Positions 1 to 8,903 are shown, counted from the stretch's first letter. The stretch is DNA of 35,428 nt from Syntrophomonas sp. (GCA_028693695.1 JAQUUV010000004.1:1-35428); one strand, 5' to 3'. Numbers and translations are program-made. Notes: generated from the sequence alone by a model not told the origin.

Positions 1-61
1 ATGAAATTGCTTCCAGGCTTTAGGAGTATTACCACGCTTTGCAACATTATTGGCGACCGCT

Positions 62-153
62 AGGGAGTACCAGTAGTGCCCGGAGGGTGACGCCTTGTCT
101 AGCACGAAAAATCCTCGGGGTATTCTGCCTTATTTATTCCTTGATAGTCCCTA
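62..153. repeat. Partial second copy of the GGGRCTATCAA-ended intergenic element
   Basis: TGACGCCTTGTCTAGCACGAAAAATCCTCGGGGTATTCTGCCTTATTTATTCCTTGATAGTCCCTAAT closely matches 24905-24971; outer left arm not found in the window. Confidence 0.88.
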
Positions 154-1912
154 ATTTGTCATTTATCATGGAACAGGTTGATTCATGCGTACTAGCTTTA
201 AATGTGTACATTTGATTATCAGCTTCTGCAAATACTTTTTCTAGTAGTTGATCAGGTTCGGATTTTACTGCATACCCTATGGATATGGATAAGGGGAGTT
301 GGGGACTGGTAGCCCTATATTCCTCTAGCGTTTCCAAAATTCGTTTGCCGGACTGCTCTAGTACTTCCTTAGATGTCTCTGCTAACAGGACGGCAAATTC
401 GTCTCCCCCGATACGAGCCACCACATCGCCGTCCCGAAAACAGCTTTTCAATACGGTGGCAGCTGACTTTATTAGTTCGTCACCGCTTTGGTGGCCTAGG
501 GTGTCATTGATAATTTTCAGTCCATCTATATCGGCTACGATAACACCTACCGGCAAGAAACGGTTGCTATCCAATCGGATCATCTCTTCATCAAAATAGG
601 CACGATTATGTAGTCCGGTTAGGGCATCATGCAAACCCAAGTACTGCAATTTTTCTTCCAGAAGCTTGCTTTCCGTAATATCCCGTCCTACCACCTGGTA
701 TTCCACTATGTTCCTCATATCGTCAAAAAGTGCCCGGTAATTCCACTGTTGCCAGCAGATTCGACCATTAGGCATTCGTATACGCTGCTCAATTCTGGCA
801 ACGGGATTATCAATGGTGATAGCTTTGAAACTATGCCTAAATTGATTCCGATCTTCTTCTAGAACCCAAGGGCGGAAGCGGGAGCCTATCAACTGCCCTT
901 TGCTTATACTAAAATATCGGCAAAAGGCTTCGTTGACAAAAGTAAAGCTGCCATCTTTCTGGAATCGACAGATTAATTCGGTTTGATCTTCAACCACCAT
1001 TCGATAAAGGGCCTCACTTTGTAACAAGGCTTCTTCCAGTTTTTTTTGCCCAGTTATATCTCGAATAATTGTTTCATAATACTGTATGGTGCCGTCTTGG
1101 TTTCTAACTGCAATACTGGTATAAGCAAGGATTACCTCATAACCGTCATGGGCAATCAGTTTTAAAGTAATATCCTTAATTATATCGATACCTTGGTTCA
1201 TTTGATTTAAAATGTATTTCAACTCACCTAATGAATCTGGGTGGATGATTTGAAAAACCAGACGAGGGTTGCTTAACCAGTCTTCCAAGGAATAACCCAA
1301 GAGTTTTTCGGCTGTGGTATTGGCATAGATAATCTGGCCATTATCAGCTCTTATCCGGAAAATGACTTCTCCTACATAGGTGGTCAGTCGTTCATAACTT
1401 TCATTTAGTGCCTTAATATGTTCTTCCTGTTGCTTACGGGTCGTAATATCCTGGTTGATGGATCCTATCCATAGGCAATGTTCGCTGGCATCGTAAATAG
1501 GCTGGCAACTGTGACTGATCCAACGGGTTTCTCCATCCCTGGTAATTATACGGAACTCAATGTCTTGGGAAGGTTGTTCTCCTTTCCAACAGATATGCTT
1601 GTCCCATAACTCCCGGTCAGCAGGATGAACCATTTGCTTTATGAGATGCGGCGATTCCTGTATTTCTTGGGGTTTATACCCGGTTATCGTCTCGCCGGCC
1701 GCGGAACTATAAACAATATCACCATTCTTACTCGCCCAGTAGACCCAATTGTGCGACATTTCGGGTATGCTTCTGAAATAGAGGTTGTCAGCCAAAGCTT
1801 TTTTATATCTTTTTATAATATCCAGATTGTTTAATTCCAAGCTATGAATTACCTGCCGCAGTTGTTGTAACTCATTTGATAATTCCTCTTTTGATTTACT
1901 ATGACCCTTCAT
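134..1912 (-). CDS. PAS-domain diguanylate cyclase (multiple PAS + GGDEF)
   Basis: Translation has three PAS-like segments and ARIGGDEFAVLL; RxxD I-site (RDGD) five residues before GGDEF; no EAL. ORF track start 1930 is a TTG; internal ATG at 1912 has an AAAGGA SD, so it is preferred. Confidence 0.93.
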   Translation of the reverse strand: MKGHSKSKEELSNELQQLRQVIHSLELNNLDIIKRYKKALADNLYFRSIPEMSHNWVYWASKNGDIVYSSAAGETITGYKPQEIQESPHLIKQMVHPADRELWDKHICWKGEQPSQDIEFRIITRDGETRWISHSCQPIYDASEHCLWIGSINQDITTRKQQEEHIKALNESYERLTTYVGEVIFRIRADNGQIIYANTTAEKLLGYSLEDWLSNPRLVFQIIHPDSLGELKYILNQMNQGIDIIKDITLKLIAHDGYEVILAYTSIAVRNQDGTIQYYETIIRDITGQKKLEEALLQSEALYRMVVEDQTELICRFQKDGSFTFVNEAFCRYFSISKGQLIGSRFRPWVLEEDRNQFRHSFKAITIDNPVARIEQRIRMPNGRICWQQWNYRALFDDMRNIVEYQVVGRDITESKLLEEKLQYLGLHDALTGLHNRAYFDEEMIRLDSNRFLPVGVIVADIDGLKIINDTLGHQSGDELIKSAATVLKSCFRDGDVVARIGGDEFAVLLAETSKEVLEQSGKRILETLEEYRATSPQLPLSISIGYAVKSEPDQLLEKVFAEADNQMYTFKASTHESTCSMINDKLGTIKE

Positions 1913-2026
1913 TAGAATCCATCCTTTCAAAATGTATTGATTGAGAGGTTTGAAAGTTCATCAGAGGGTAATATGCAATGAATAAACACCAAATAAACAT
2001 GTTTGTTACAATAAGGAACTATTTAC

Positions 2027-2047
2027 CTTTATTATAGTATAATAAAG
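2027..2047. promoter_or_regulatory. Perfect palindrome with overlapping divergent -10 boxes (CTTTATTATAgTATAATAAAG)
   Basis: 10-bp arms around a single G; TATAAT reads on both strands; lies between divergent genes 1912(-) and 2114(+). Confidence 0.5.
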
Positions 2048-2113
2048 ATAATATATCGAAATAAATAGAAATAGAATGGCTTTTGAAGTGGAAAACAAGC
2101 TTCTGGAGAGTGG

Positions 2114-2647
2114 GTGTGGGAAACGGTGAAGAAGGTCTTGGTAGTAAATGATTCGAGGTTTGAAAGAAAGATAATGAGAGATATGCTCATTAATTTGGGT
2201 TATGAGGTGAAAACTACAAACGAATATGAGGTATTAATTCTTTTGGATAGCTTTAATCCTGATATTGTAATTGCCAATATGAATATGACTAATATAACCG
2301 GCGATAGGCTTATTCAGAATATAAAAGAGAGAAGACCAACGACGAAATGCTACTTATCGTCCTGTAGCGAGATTAGTCCAGAATACTCACAGAACCAGTG
2401 GATTGATGGTGTTTTTGCTACTCCTATAAATCCAGGATCTCTGGTAACAATCTTAGAGAAGGAAGAGATGGAAAAACCAAAGCCGCTCGAAGAGGTAAAG
2501 GATTTAGTAGCTAATTGCAGTCTTGAGGAGAACTTTCATGACGAAAATGACGTGACTAGGTTTACGTTTTGCCCTTATTGCGGGAATACACTGAGTGCAA
2601 GCAGTGGAAAATTTGTTTTCTGTCCTTTCTGTGGGACCAAAATATAA
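2114..2647 (+). CDS. Receiver-like (pseudo-REC) protein with C-terminal zinc ribbon
   Basis: N-terminal REC-like fold pattern (KVLVVNDSRFERKIMRDML..DIVIANMNM); C-terminal CPYCG-x(n)-CPFCG. Start is GTG. Confidence 0.75.
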   Translation: MWETVKKVLVVNDSRFERKIMRDMLINLGYEVKTTNEYEVLILLDSFNPDIVIANMNMTNITGDRLIQNIKERRPTTKCYLSSCSEISPEYSQNQWIDGVFATPINPGSLVTILEKEEMEKPKPLEEVKDLVANCSLEENFHDENDVTRFTFCPYCGNTLSASSGKFVFCPFCGTKI

Positions 2648-2688
2648 GGGGCTATCAAAAATGGGGACTTATTATTTCGTGATCCCCT
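2647..2688. terminator. Palindromic element after the stop codon (AGGGGCTATCA ... TGATCCCCT)
   Basis: Imperfect inverted repeat beginning on the stop codon of the upstream gene. Confidence 0.5.
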
Positions 2689-2746
2689 AATATAATAGAG
2701 TATAATATTATTTAGAATGAGGTTTTTTTAGGGGAGGATAGGAAAG

Positions 2747-3427
2747 ATGAGCAGCTTGAAAGCAGGTTTAACGAGTGTTATGGCTAGGTTTAAGGATCCA
2801 GTGAGTGGTTTGACTCACCTTGCGGGCGCTCTATTATCAATCATAGGGTTGGTTGTTTTGGTTAGATATGCAGAAAGGTATGCTACGGTCAAGCATATCG
2901 TTTCCTTCGCTATATTTGGCGCTACTCTGATCTTGCTGTATGGTGCCAGCGCGGTATACCATCTTTTAAATATTTCGGATAAAATCAACACGCTCCTGAG
3001 GCGCATTGACCACATGATGATCTATGTGTTGATAGCTGGTACATATACGCCTATCTGTGTTATTGGTCTGACTGGTGCATGGGGAGTAAGCATGCTGATT
3101 ATGGTCTGGGTTCTGGCCGCAATTGGGATTATTATGACTGTAGTGTGGTTTGGAGCACCACGCTGGTTAACCACTGCAGTTTACTTGCTGATGGGATGGT
3201 TGGTTGTTATTGCTTTTTATCCGCTCATACATTCCTTGCCGGTAGGAGGAATAACATGGTTGGTGATAGGCGGTCTGCTATACACCATGGGAGCTGTTAT
3301 TTATGGTTTCAAATGGCCGAACATAACTTCGCGATGGTTCGGCTTTCACGAGATTTTTCACCTGTTTGTAATTGGGGGAAGTCTAGGCCACTTCTGGTTG
3401 ATGTTTAGATATCTGATGTATGTATAA
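2747..3427 (+). CDS. Hemolysin III family (HlyIII/PAQR-like) membrane protein
   Basis: Seven hydrophobic segments; DPVSGLTHLAGALLS, GASAVYH, RRIDHMMIYVLIAGTYTP, HEIFHLFVIGGSLGHF motifs. Confidence 0.92.
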   Translation: MSSLKAGLTSVMARFKDPVSGLTHLAGALLSIIGLVVLVRYAERYATVKHIVSFAIFGATLILLYGASAVYHLLNISDKINTLLRRIDHMMIYVLIAGTYTPICVIGLTGAWGVSMLIMVWVLAAIGIIMTVVWFGAPRWLTTAVYLLMGWLVVIAFYPLIHSLPVGGITWLVIGGLLYTMGAVIYGFKWPNITSRWFGFHEIFHLFVIGGSLGHFWLMFRYLMYV

Positions 3428-3548
3428 ATGGTGGGCAATAAATGATTATTAGAGCAGGTACATTATTGAATAGGTTACGCCTACATGAATCATTGAGGGA
3501 AAGGAAAATCGGCCATTATAAAAAAGTTAGCGATAGGGGGGCATTATT

Positions 3549-4067
3549 ATGGAGGAAAAAGAATTGACATCAGGGGTGCGAACCATTCATCAACGTGAAG
3601 CTTGGGTGGAAGGAATATTTACACGGGTAAAAAGTGTTATCGGTAATTATGGCAACCCTCAAGTATCCACTTGTAGTTCCCTGTGTGTGACTTCTCTTAA
3701 AAACTCCTACGTGAGAGGTCAGATTTTTCCTTTTATCAATATTCCTATTCGCTATCGGGAAAAGGAACTCTTAGGTTTGTACGAATATTTTGGCGAGCAA
3801 ATGCCGCTTGTGGATAAGCATATCTATTGCGATTTCGTGGTTCATTCTATTTATTATGCTGAAAACAAGGAGCCTGCGTCTATCAAAACCATGGAAGACC
3901 GCGCCAGGCAGATCTTTAAAGATAAGGGTTATGAAATATTGAATTTTGAAGATGGGATGGCGACTATAACCATTGACCGCAAGGTTGTGGAAGAGGAAGA
4001 GGAATTTACTAACTTACTTAAAAGCCTGCTGGATGGGGCTATTAAAATGCAGGTGGAGACTGAATAG
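3549..4067 (+). CDS. Hypothetical protein
   Basis: Complete 172-aa ORF in the same orientation as its neighbours, ATG with upstream GGGGGG purine tract; no family recognised. Confidence 0.7.
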   Translation: MEEKELTSGVRTIHQREAWVEGIFTRVKSVIGNYGNPQVSTCSSLCVTSLKNSYVRGQIFPFINIPIRYREKELLGLYEYFGEQMPLVDKHIYCDFVVHSIYYAENKEPASIKTMEDRARQIFKDKGYEILNFEDGMATITIDRKVVEEEEEFTNLLKSLLDGAIKMQVETE

Positions 4068-4099
4068 AAAATATATAGTGAATCAGGGAGGGTACGAAC

Positions 4100-4966
4100 A
4101 TTTATTACATTTCGCGTAATGACCCGTGTTGGTGCGGGAGTGCTAAGAAATATAAAAAATGCCATTTGGAGCAGGATGCTCGGTTGGAGCAAATGAAGCT
4201 GGAGGGCTATCCGGTTCCCGGCCGGAAGCTTTATAAAAATGAGCAACAGATCGCTGGGATTGGCCGGGCCTGCCAGTTGAGCAAGCAAATTCTGGAAATG
4301 GTTAGAGAGAAAATTAATGTCGGTATTACTACTAATGAGATCAACCAATGGGTACATGAATATACTATTGAACACGGTGCTATCCCTGCTACTTTGAATT
4401 ATGAGGGCTTTCCCAAGAGCGTCTGCACTTCACTCAATAATGTGATTTGTCATGGCATTCCGAATGATACTCCTTTAGAGGACGGTGATATTATAAACGT
4501 GGATGTTACCTCCATATTGGATGGATATTATGGCGATGTAAGCCAGATGTTTCTCGTCGGAGAACCTTCCCAAGAGGCGCGAGAACTGGTTACGGTAGCA
4601 CGGGAGTGCCTTTACTTGGGAATAGAACAGGTAAAACCCTTTAACCGGATTGGGGATATAGCATATGCCATAGAGCAGCATGCGAATCGGCACGGTTATT
4701 CGGTTGTTCAGGATTACGGCGGGCATGGGGTAGGTCTTGATTTTCACGAAGAGCCTTTTGTGCAACATTATGGCGACCGGGACTGCGGTATGGTATTGGT
4801 TCCCAACATGGTCTTTACGATTGAGCCAATGATCAATGCTGGCAGCTATAAGTGTAAAAAGCTGAGGGACGGCTGGACGACGGTAACGCGTGATGGTTCC
4901 CTTTCGGCCCAATGGGAGCATACCGTACGAGTAACAGAAACCGGTGTGGAAATATTGAGCGAGTAA
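4100..4966 (+). CDS. map: Methionine aminopeptidase with N-terminal SEC-C zinc motif
   Basis: MetAP motifs (NYEGFPKSVCTSLNNVICHGIP, DVTSILDGYYGD, GHGVGLDFHEEP, TIEPM). In-frame upstream of the track's TTG (4166) is YYISRNDPCWCGSAKKYKKCH (SEC-C). AGGGAGG SD at 4085-4091 points to ATT at 4100. Confidence 0.88.
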   Translation: MYYISRNDPCWCGSAKKYKKCHLEQDARLEQMKLEGYPVPGRKLYKNEQQIAGIGRACQLSKQILEMVREKINVGITTNEINQWVHEYTIEHGAIPATLNYEGFPKSVCTSLNNVICHGIPNDTPLEDGDIINVDVTSILDGYYGDVSQMFLVGEPSQEARELVTVARECLYLGIEQVKPFNRIGDIAYAIEQHANRHGYSVVQDYGGHGVGLDFHEEPFVQHYGDRDCGMVLVPNMVFTIEPMINAGSYKCKKLRDGWTTVTRDGSLSAQWEHTVRVTETGVEILSE

Positions 4967-5038
4967 GAGACACAAGGGGACGCTTTTGCTGTGTCATTTC
5001 GCAGAAATGACACAGCAAAAGCGTCCCCTTGTGTCTCT
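4966..5038. repeat. 35-bp perfect inverted repeat, 3-nt loop (head-to-head AGGGGAC repeat units)
   Basis: AGAGACACAAGGGGACGCTTTTGCTGTGTCATTTC / gca / exact reverse complement; starts on the last base of the map stop codon. Confidence 0.95.
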
Positions 5039-5147
5039 GTCCCTCTGTTTGGGTGATTGAGAAAGTTGCGAGAAATTGCTACAATGTAGGGCAGGTAATA
5101 TTTAATGTTGCAAATAAATTATAAATAATTATTAGGAGGGTTAACTG

Positions 5148-6236
5148 GTGCATAAGAAGTTATTTATCCCCGGACCAGTGGAAGTTAGACCAGATGTGCT
5201 GGCGAAAATGGCTACGCCTATGATTGGGCACCGCGGTAAGGAGGCATCTGAGTTACAAAGGCGAATTAGCGACAAAATGAGAAAGCTTTTTTACACGGAT
5301 GAAGCCATATTGCTATCAACCTCGTCCGGCAGCGGCCTGATGGAAGGGGCAGTGCGCTCCTGTACCCTGAAAAGGGCGGCAATCTTTTCCGTCGGAGCGT
5401 TTGGTAATAGATGGTTTGAAATAGCTGAGAATAATAATGTCCCGGCAGACTTGTTTCAGGTCGAATGGGGTACAGCTACCACTCCGGCACTGGTGGATGA
5501 AGTTTTGGCCACTGGTAAATATGACCTGATTACTATAACTCACAATGAAACCTCAACTGGATTAATGAACCCGGTGGAAGATATAGCTGCGATTATGAAG
5601 AAATATCCGGATGTGGTCTACTGTCTGGATGCAGTAAGCTCTGCGGGGGGCACCAAGATTGAGGTCGATAAACTAGGGGTGGACATATGTATCACTTCCA
5701 CTCAGAAGGCTCTGGGCTTGCCACCGGGGATGGCAATTTGCTCCTTTTCACAGAAGGCGATAGATAAGGCTGGACGGGTTCCACACCGCGGTAGTTATCT
5801 GGATTTGCTTTCTATATATGATTACATCCTTAAAAAGGACTATCAATATCCTTCTACACCTTCTTTGTCCCATATGTTTGCATTAGACTACCAGTTGGAT
5901 AGGATTATGGAAGAGGGACTGGATAATCGTTTCGAACGGCATAAGGAAATGGCTGAAGAAGTACGGATCTGGGCTCGTGAGCACTTTGCCCTTTTTGCGG
6001 AGGAGAGATACCTTTCCAACACCCTTACGACTATAACCAACACCCGAGGAATTGACGTAGGAGCTTTGAACAAAGAGCTGGGTGCCAGGGGATACCAGAT
6101 TTCTAACGGTTATGGCAAGATGAAAGACAAGACCTTCCGTATTGCTCACATGGCCGATTGTACCCTGGATGAAATAAAGGATCTGTTGGGTAATATTGAT
6201 GATATTTTAGGATTTAATAACTCGGGGTCAAAATAA
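5148..6236 (+). CDS. Class V aminotransferase (serine-pyruvate / alanine-glyoxylate type)
   Basis: KLFIPGPVEVRPDVLAKMATPMIGHRG, THNETSTGLMNP, DAVSSAGGTKIEVDKLGVDICITSTQKALGLPPG with PLP lysine. Confidence 0.93.
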   Translation: MHKKLFIPGPVEVRPDVLAKMATPMIGHRGKEASELQRRISDKMRKLFYTDEAILLSTSSGSGLMEGAVRSCTLKRAAIFSVGAFGNRWFEIAENNNVPADLFQVEWGTATTPALVDEVLATGKYDLITITHNETSTGLMNPVEDIAAIMKKYPDVVYCLDAVSSAGGTKIEVDKLGVDICITSTQKALGLPPGMAICSFSQKAIDKAGRVPHRGSYLDLLSIYDYILKKDYQYPSTPSLSHMFALDYQLDRIMEEGLDNRFERHKEMAEEVRIWAREHFALFAEERYLSNTLTTITNTRGIDVGALNKELGARGYQISNGYGKMKDKTFRIAHMADCTLDEIKDLLGNIDDILGFNNSGSK

Positions 6237-6269
6237 AACTAAATAACTCGGGGTCTGACCCCGAGTTAT
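6215..6269. repeat. Duplicated TAATAACTCGGGGTC with GGGGTCTGACCCC palindrome
   Basis: Direct repeat AATAACTCGGGGTC at about 6216-6229 and 6242-6255; second copy forms a 13-bp-arm palindrome AATAACTCGGGGTCtGACCCCGAGTTAT-like at 6243-6269. Confidence 0.85.
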
Positions 6270-6282
6270 AATCTGGGAGGAT

Positions 6283-7533
6283 TTGGCGATGGCAGTGATA
6301 AGACCTTTTCGGGCGGTTAGGCCGGTGCCGGAGTTGGCAGGGAAGGTAGCGGCTCTCCCCTATGACGTTATGAGCAGTGAAGAAGCCCGGGAGATGGTGA
6401 AGGATAATCCCTATTCTTTCCTGCATGTAGATAAAGCGGAGATCACCTTGAACCGTGATGTAGATTTATATGACCTGAGGGTATATGAGAAAGCTCGGGA
6501 TAACTTGCAGGGGATGATTGATAGCGGGGTATTGGCCGAAGAGGAACGACCCTGTCTCTACATTTACCGCCAGGTTATGGATGGGCGGGCGCAAACCGGA
6601 ATTGTAGCCTGTGCTTCCATAGATGACTATTTAAATAACATTATTAAGAAACATGAACTTACCAGGGCCGATAAAGAAATGGATCGCACGAGGCATGTGG
6701 ATTACTGCGATGCTAATACCGGACCTATATTTCTGACCTATCAGTTCCAGACGGAGATAAATGAAATCGTGGCCGATTGGACAAGAAAGGAGCCGGTCTA
6801 CAATATTCATTCTGATGATGGTATTGACCATATCGTATGGGTAATAAATGATGATATGGCTATTAACAGGCTTATAGCCTTGTTTGAACAGGTGGAGTGC
6901 CTGTATATTGCAGATGGGCATCACCGTTCAGCATCTGCCGTTCGAGTGGGGCAGACGCGCAGGCAGGCTAAGCCTGAGTATACTGGGGAAGAAAGCTTCA
7001 ATCACTTCCTGTCAGTGATATTTCCTGACCAAGACTTGTATATTATGGACTATAACCGGGTGGTCAAGGATTTGCACGGCTTATCCGCTAAGGAATTCAT
7101 GACGCAGGTAGCGGAGAGTTTTTCAATAAAGCAACATGAAGGGGACGAACCTTTTAAGCCTCTGCACAAGCATAGCTTTGGTATGTATATGAAGGGACAA
7201 TGGTATGAACTGGAGTCCAGGGAAGGCAGCTTTGATGCCGTTGATCCGGTTGCCAGACTGGATGTTTCCATACTACAGAATAATATATTAAGACCTCTGC
7301 TGGGGATTGAAGACCCACGTACTGACAAGCGAATTGATTTTGTGGGCGGTATTAGGGGACTAAAAGAACTGGAGAAAAGGGTAGACGAAGGTATGCAGGT
7401 AGCTTTTTCGATGTATCCCACTACGATTCAAGACTTGATGGATATTGCCGATGCCGGTCAGGTTATGCCCCCTAAATCTACTTGGTTTGAACCCAAGCTG
7501 AGAAGTGGGCTGTTCATTCATAAATTGTCATAA
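6283..7533 (+). CDS. DUF1015 family protein
   Basis: IRPFRAVRPVPELAGKVAALPYDVMSSEEARE, YIADGHHRSASA, FVGGIRGLKELE; typical of DUF1015. Confidence 0.88.
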   Translation: MAMAVIRPFRAVRPVPELAGKVAALPYDVMSSEEAREMVKDNPYSFLHVDKAEITLNRDVDLYDLRVYEKARDNLQGMIDSGVLAEEERPCLYIYRQVMDGRAQTGIVACASIDDYLNNIIKKHELTRADKEMDRTRHVDYCDANTGPIFLTYQFQTEINEIVADWTRKEPVYNIHSDDGIDHIVWVINDDMAINRLIALFEQVECLYIADGHHRSASAVRVGQTRRQAKPEYTGEESFNHFLSVIFPDQDLYIMDYNRVVKDLHGLSAKEFMTQVAESFSIKQHEGDEPFKPLHKHSFGMYMKGQWYELESREGSFDAVDPVARLDVSILQNNILRPLLGIEDPRTDKRIDFVGGIRGLKELEKRVDEGMQVAFSMYPTTIQDLMDIADAGQVMPPKSTWFEPKLRSGLFIHKLS

Positions 7534-7643
7534 GTACTGGGATTTATATCTTATTGAATAAGTGGAGATGAATGGATGAAGGGCAAAAGGATTCTCCTTG
7601 TCACTCTCATGCTTAGGCATTTATAATTTAAATAAATGAGTGG

Positions 7644-7671
7644 GTGGGTGATGGCAAAAACCATCACCCAC
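7644..7671 (-). terminator. Hairpin downstream of the beta-oxidation operon
   Basis: GTGGGTGATGG / CCATCACCCAC stem just after the stop of the acyl-CoA dehydrogenase; weak U-tract on the minus strand. Confidence 0.6.
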
Positions 7672-7682
7672 AACCATCATTA

Positions 7683-8831
7683 TTATCTTAGACCTTTGAG
7701 CAGGTTCGCGGCGACTACCATCCGCTGTACCTGGCTGGTTCCTTCGTAGATTTGTAGGATTTTGGCATCTCGCATGTACTTCTCAACTGGATAATCTTTG
7801 GTATAACCATAGCCACCAAATACCTGCACCATATCGGTGGTTACCTTCATGGCCATATCTCCGCAATAGCCTTTGGCTATGGAGGAAGACTGGGAGAAAG
7901 GCTGTCCGCTCATTTTTAGGTAGCAAGCTTTTTGATAGAGTAAACGTCCCGCTTCGATTTCCATACAGGCATCAGCCAGCATAAACTGAACGGCCTGGAA
8001 GCTGGAAATCGGCTTGCCAAATTGAACTCTCATTTTGGAATACTCAACCGCATGGTCAAAGGCTCCTTGGGCACAACCTACCGCTAGGGCGGCAATCATC
8101 GGACGAGAATAATCCAGGGTCTTCATGCAGGTCATCCACCCGGTTCCTTCTGCCCCTAAGCGGTTTGCTTCGGGAACGAATACATTGTCAAACACGACTT
8201 CACTGGTGTTGGATAGCCGAATACCTAGTTTGTTCTCAGTTTTACCAACTGAAACGCCTTCACTCTCCCGATCAACCATGAAACAGCAGATTCCCTTAAC
8301 CCCTAGCTTTTTGTCCAGGGTGGCAAATACTGTGTATTGATTGGCAACACCGCCGTTAGTGATGAAGCATTTGACTCCGTTGAGGATATAACCGCCATCG
8401 GTTTTTTTACAGGTAGTGGACATACCACCAACATCGGAACCCGCTCCTGGCTCAGTCAGACAGAAGGCTGCCAGTTTTCCGCCTTCTAGCATTTTCGTAA
8501 ACCAGCGTTGTTTCTGGTCCTCATTTGCGGCAATATGGATAGGATCGGTAGCCAGTAGCGTGCTGGCAACCACGCCGGTAGCCAGACCCAGGTCGCCGCG
8601 GGCTAGTTCCTCGGTTACCAGAGCTTGGCCCAGGAAGTCAATGCCGGCTCCGCCATATTCTGCGGGTACACCTATACAATCCAAACCAGTCTCGTTTAAC
8701 TTCTTATAAATATCTTCCGGCCAGATATGTTTATCATCATATTCTCCAACTACCGGCCACATTTCAGTCTCCGCAAACTTTCTAGCCATATCTTTCATCA
8801 TAATTTGCTCTTCGGTAAAGTCAAAATCCAT
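7683..8831 (-). CDS. Acyl-CoA (butyryl-CoA type) dehydrogenase
   Basis: MDFDFTEEQIMMKDMARKFAE, CLTEPGAGSDVGGM, QVFGGYGYTKDYPVEKYMRDAKILQIYEGTSQVQR; SD AGGAGG. Confidence 0.96.
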   Translation of the reverse strand: MDFDFTEEQIMMKDMARKFAETEMWPVVGEYDDKHIWPEDIYKKLNETGLDCIGVPAEYGGAGIDFLGQALVTEELARGDLGLATGVVASTLLATDPIHIAANEDQKQRWFTKMLEGGKLAAFCLTEPGAGSDVGGMSTTCKKTDGGYILNGVKCFITNGGVANQYTVFATLDKKLGVKGICCFMVDRESEGVSVGKTENKLGIRLSNTSEVVFDNVFVPEANRLGAEGTGWMTCMKTLDYSRPMIAALAVGCAQGAFDHAVEYSKMRVQFGKPISSFQAVQFMLADACMEIEAGRLLYQKACYLKMSGQPFSQSSSIAKGYCGDMAMKVTTDMVQVFGGYGYTKDYPVEKYMRDAKILQIYEGTSQVQRMVVAANLLKGLR

Positions 8832-8903
8832 TCAATCAGACCTCCTTTTATTCTCAGTTACCAATTAATCCAAGTTAGTATACCCTTTGAAAATAGCAAC
8901 TCA

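Noticed and set aside
4833-5018. 61-aa minus-strand ORF over the 35-bp palindrome
   Set aside because: Antisense to map and running into the repeat; no coding support.
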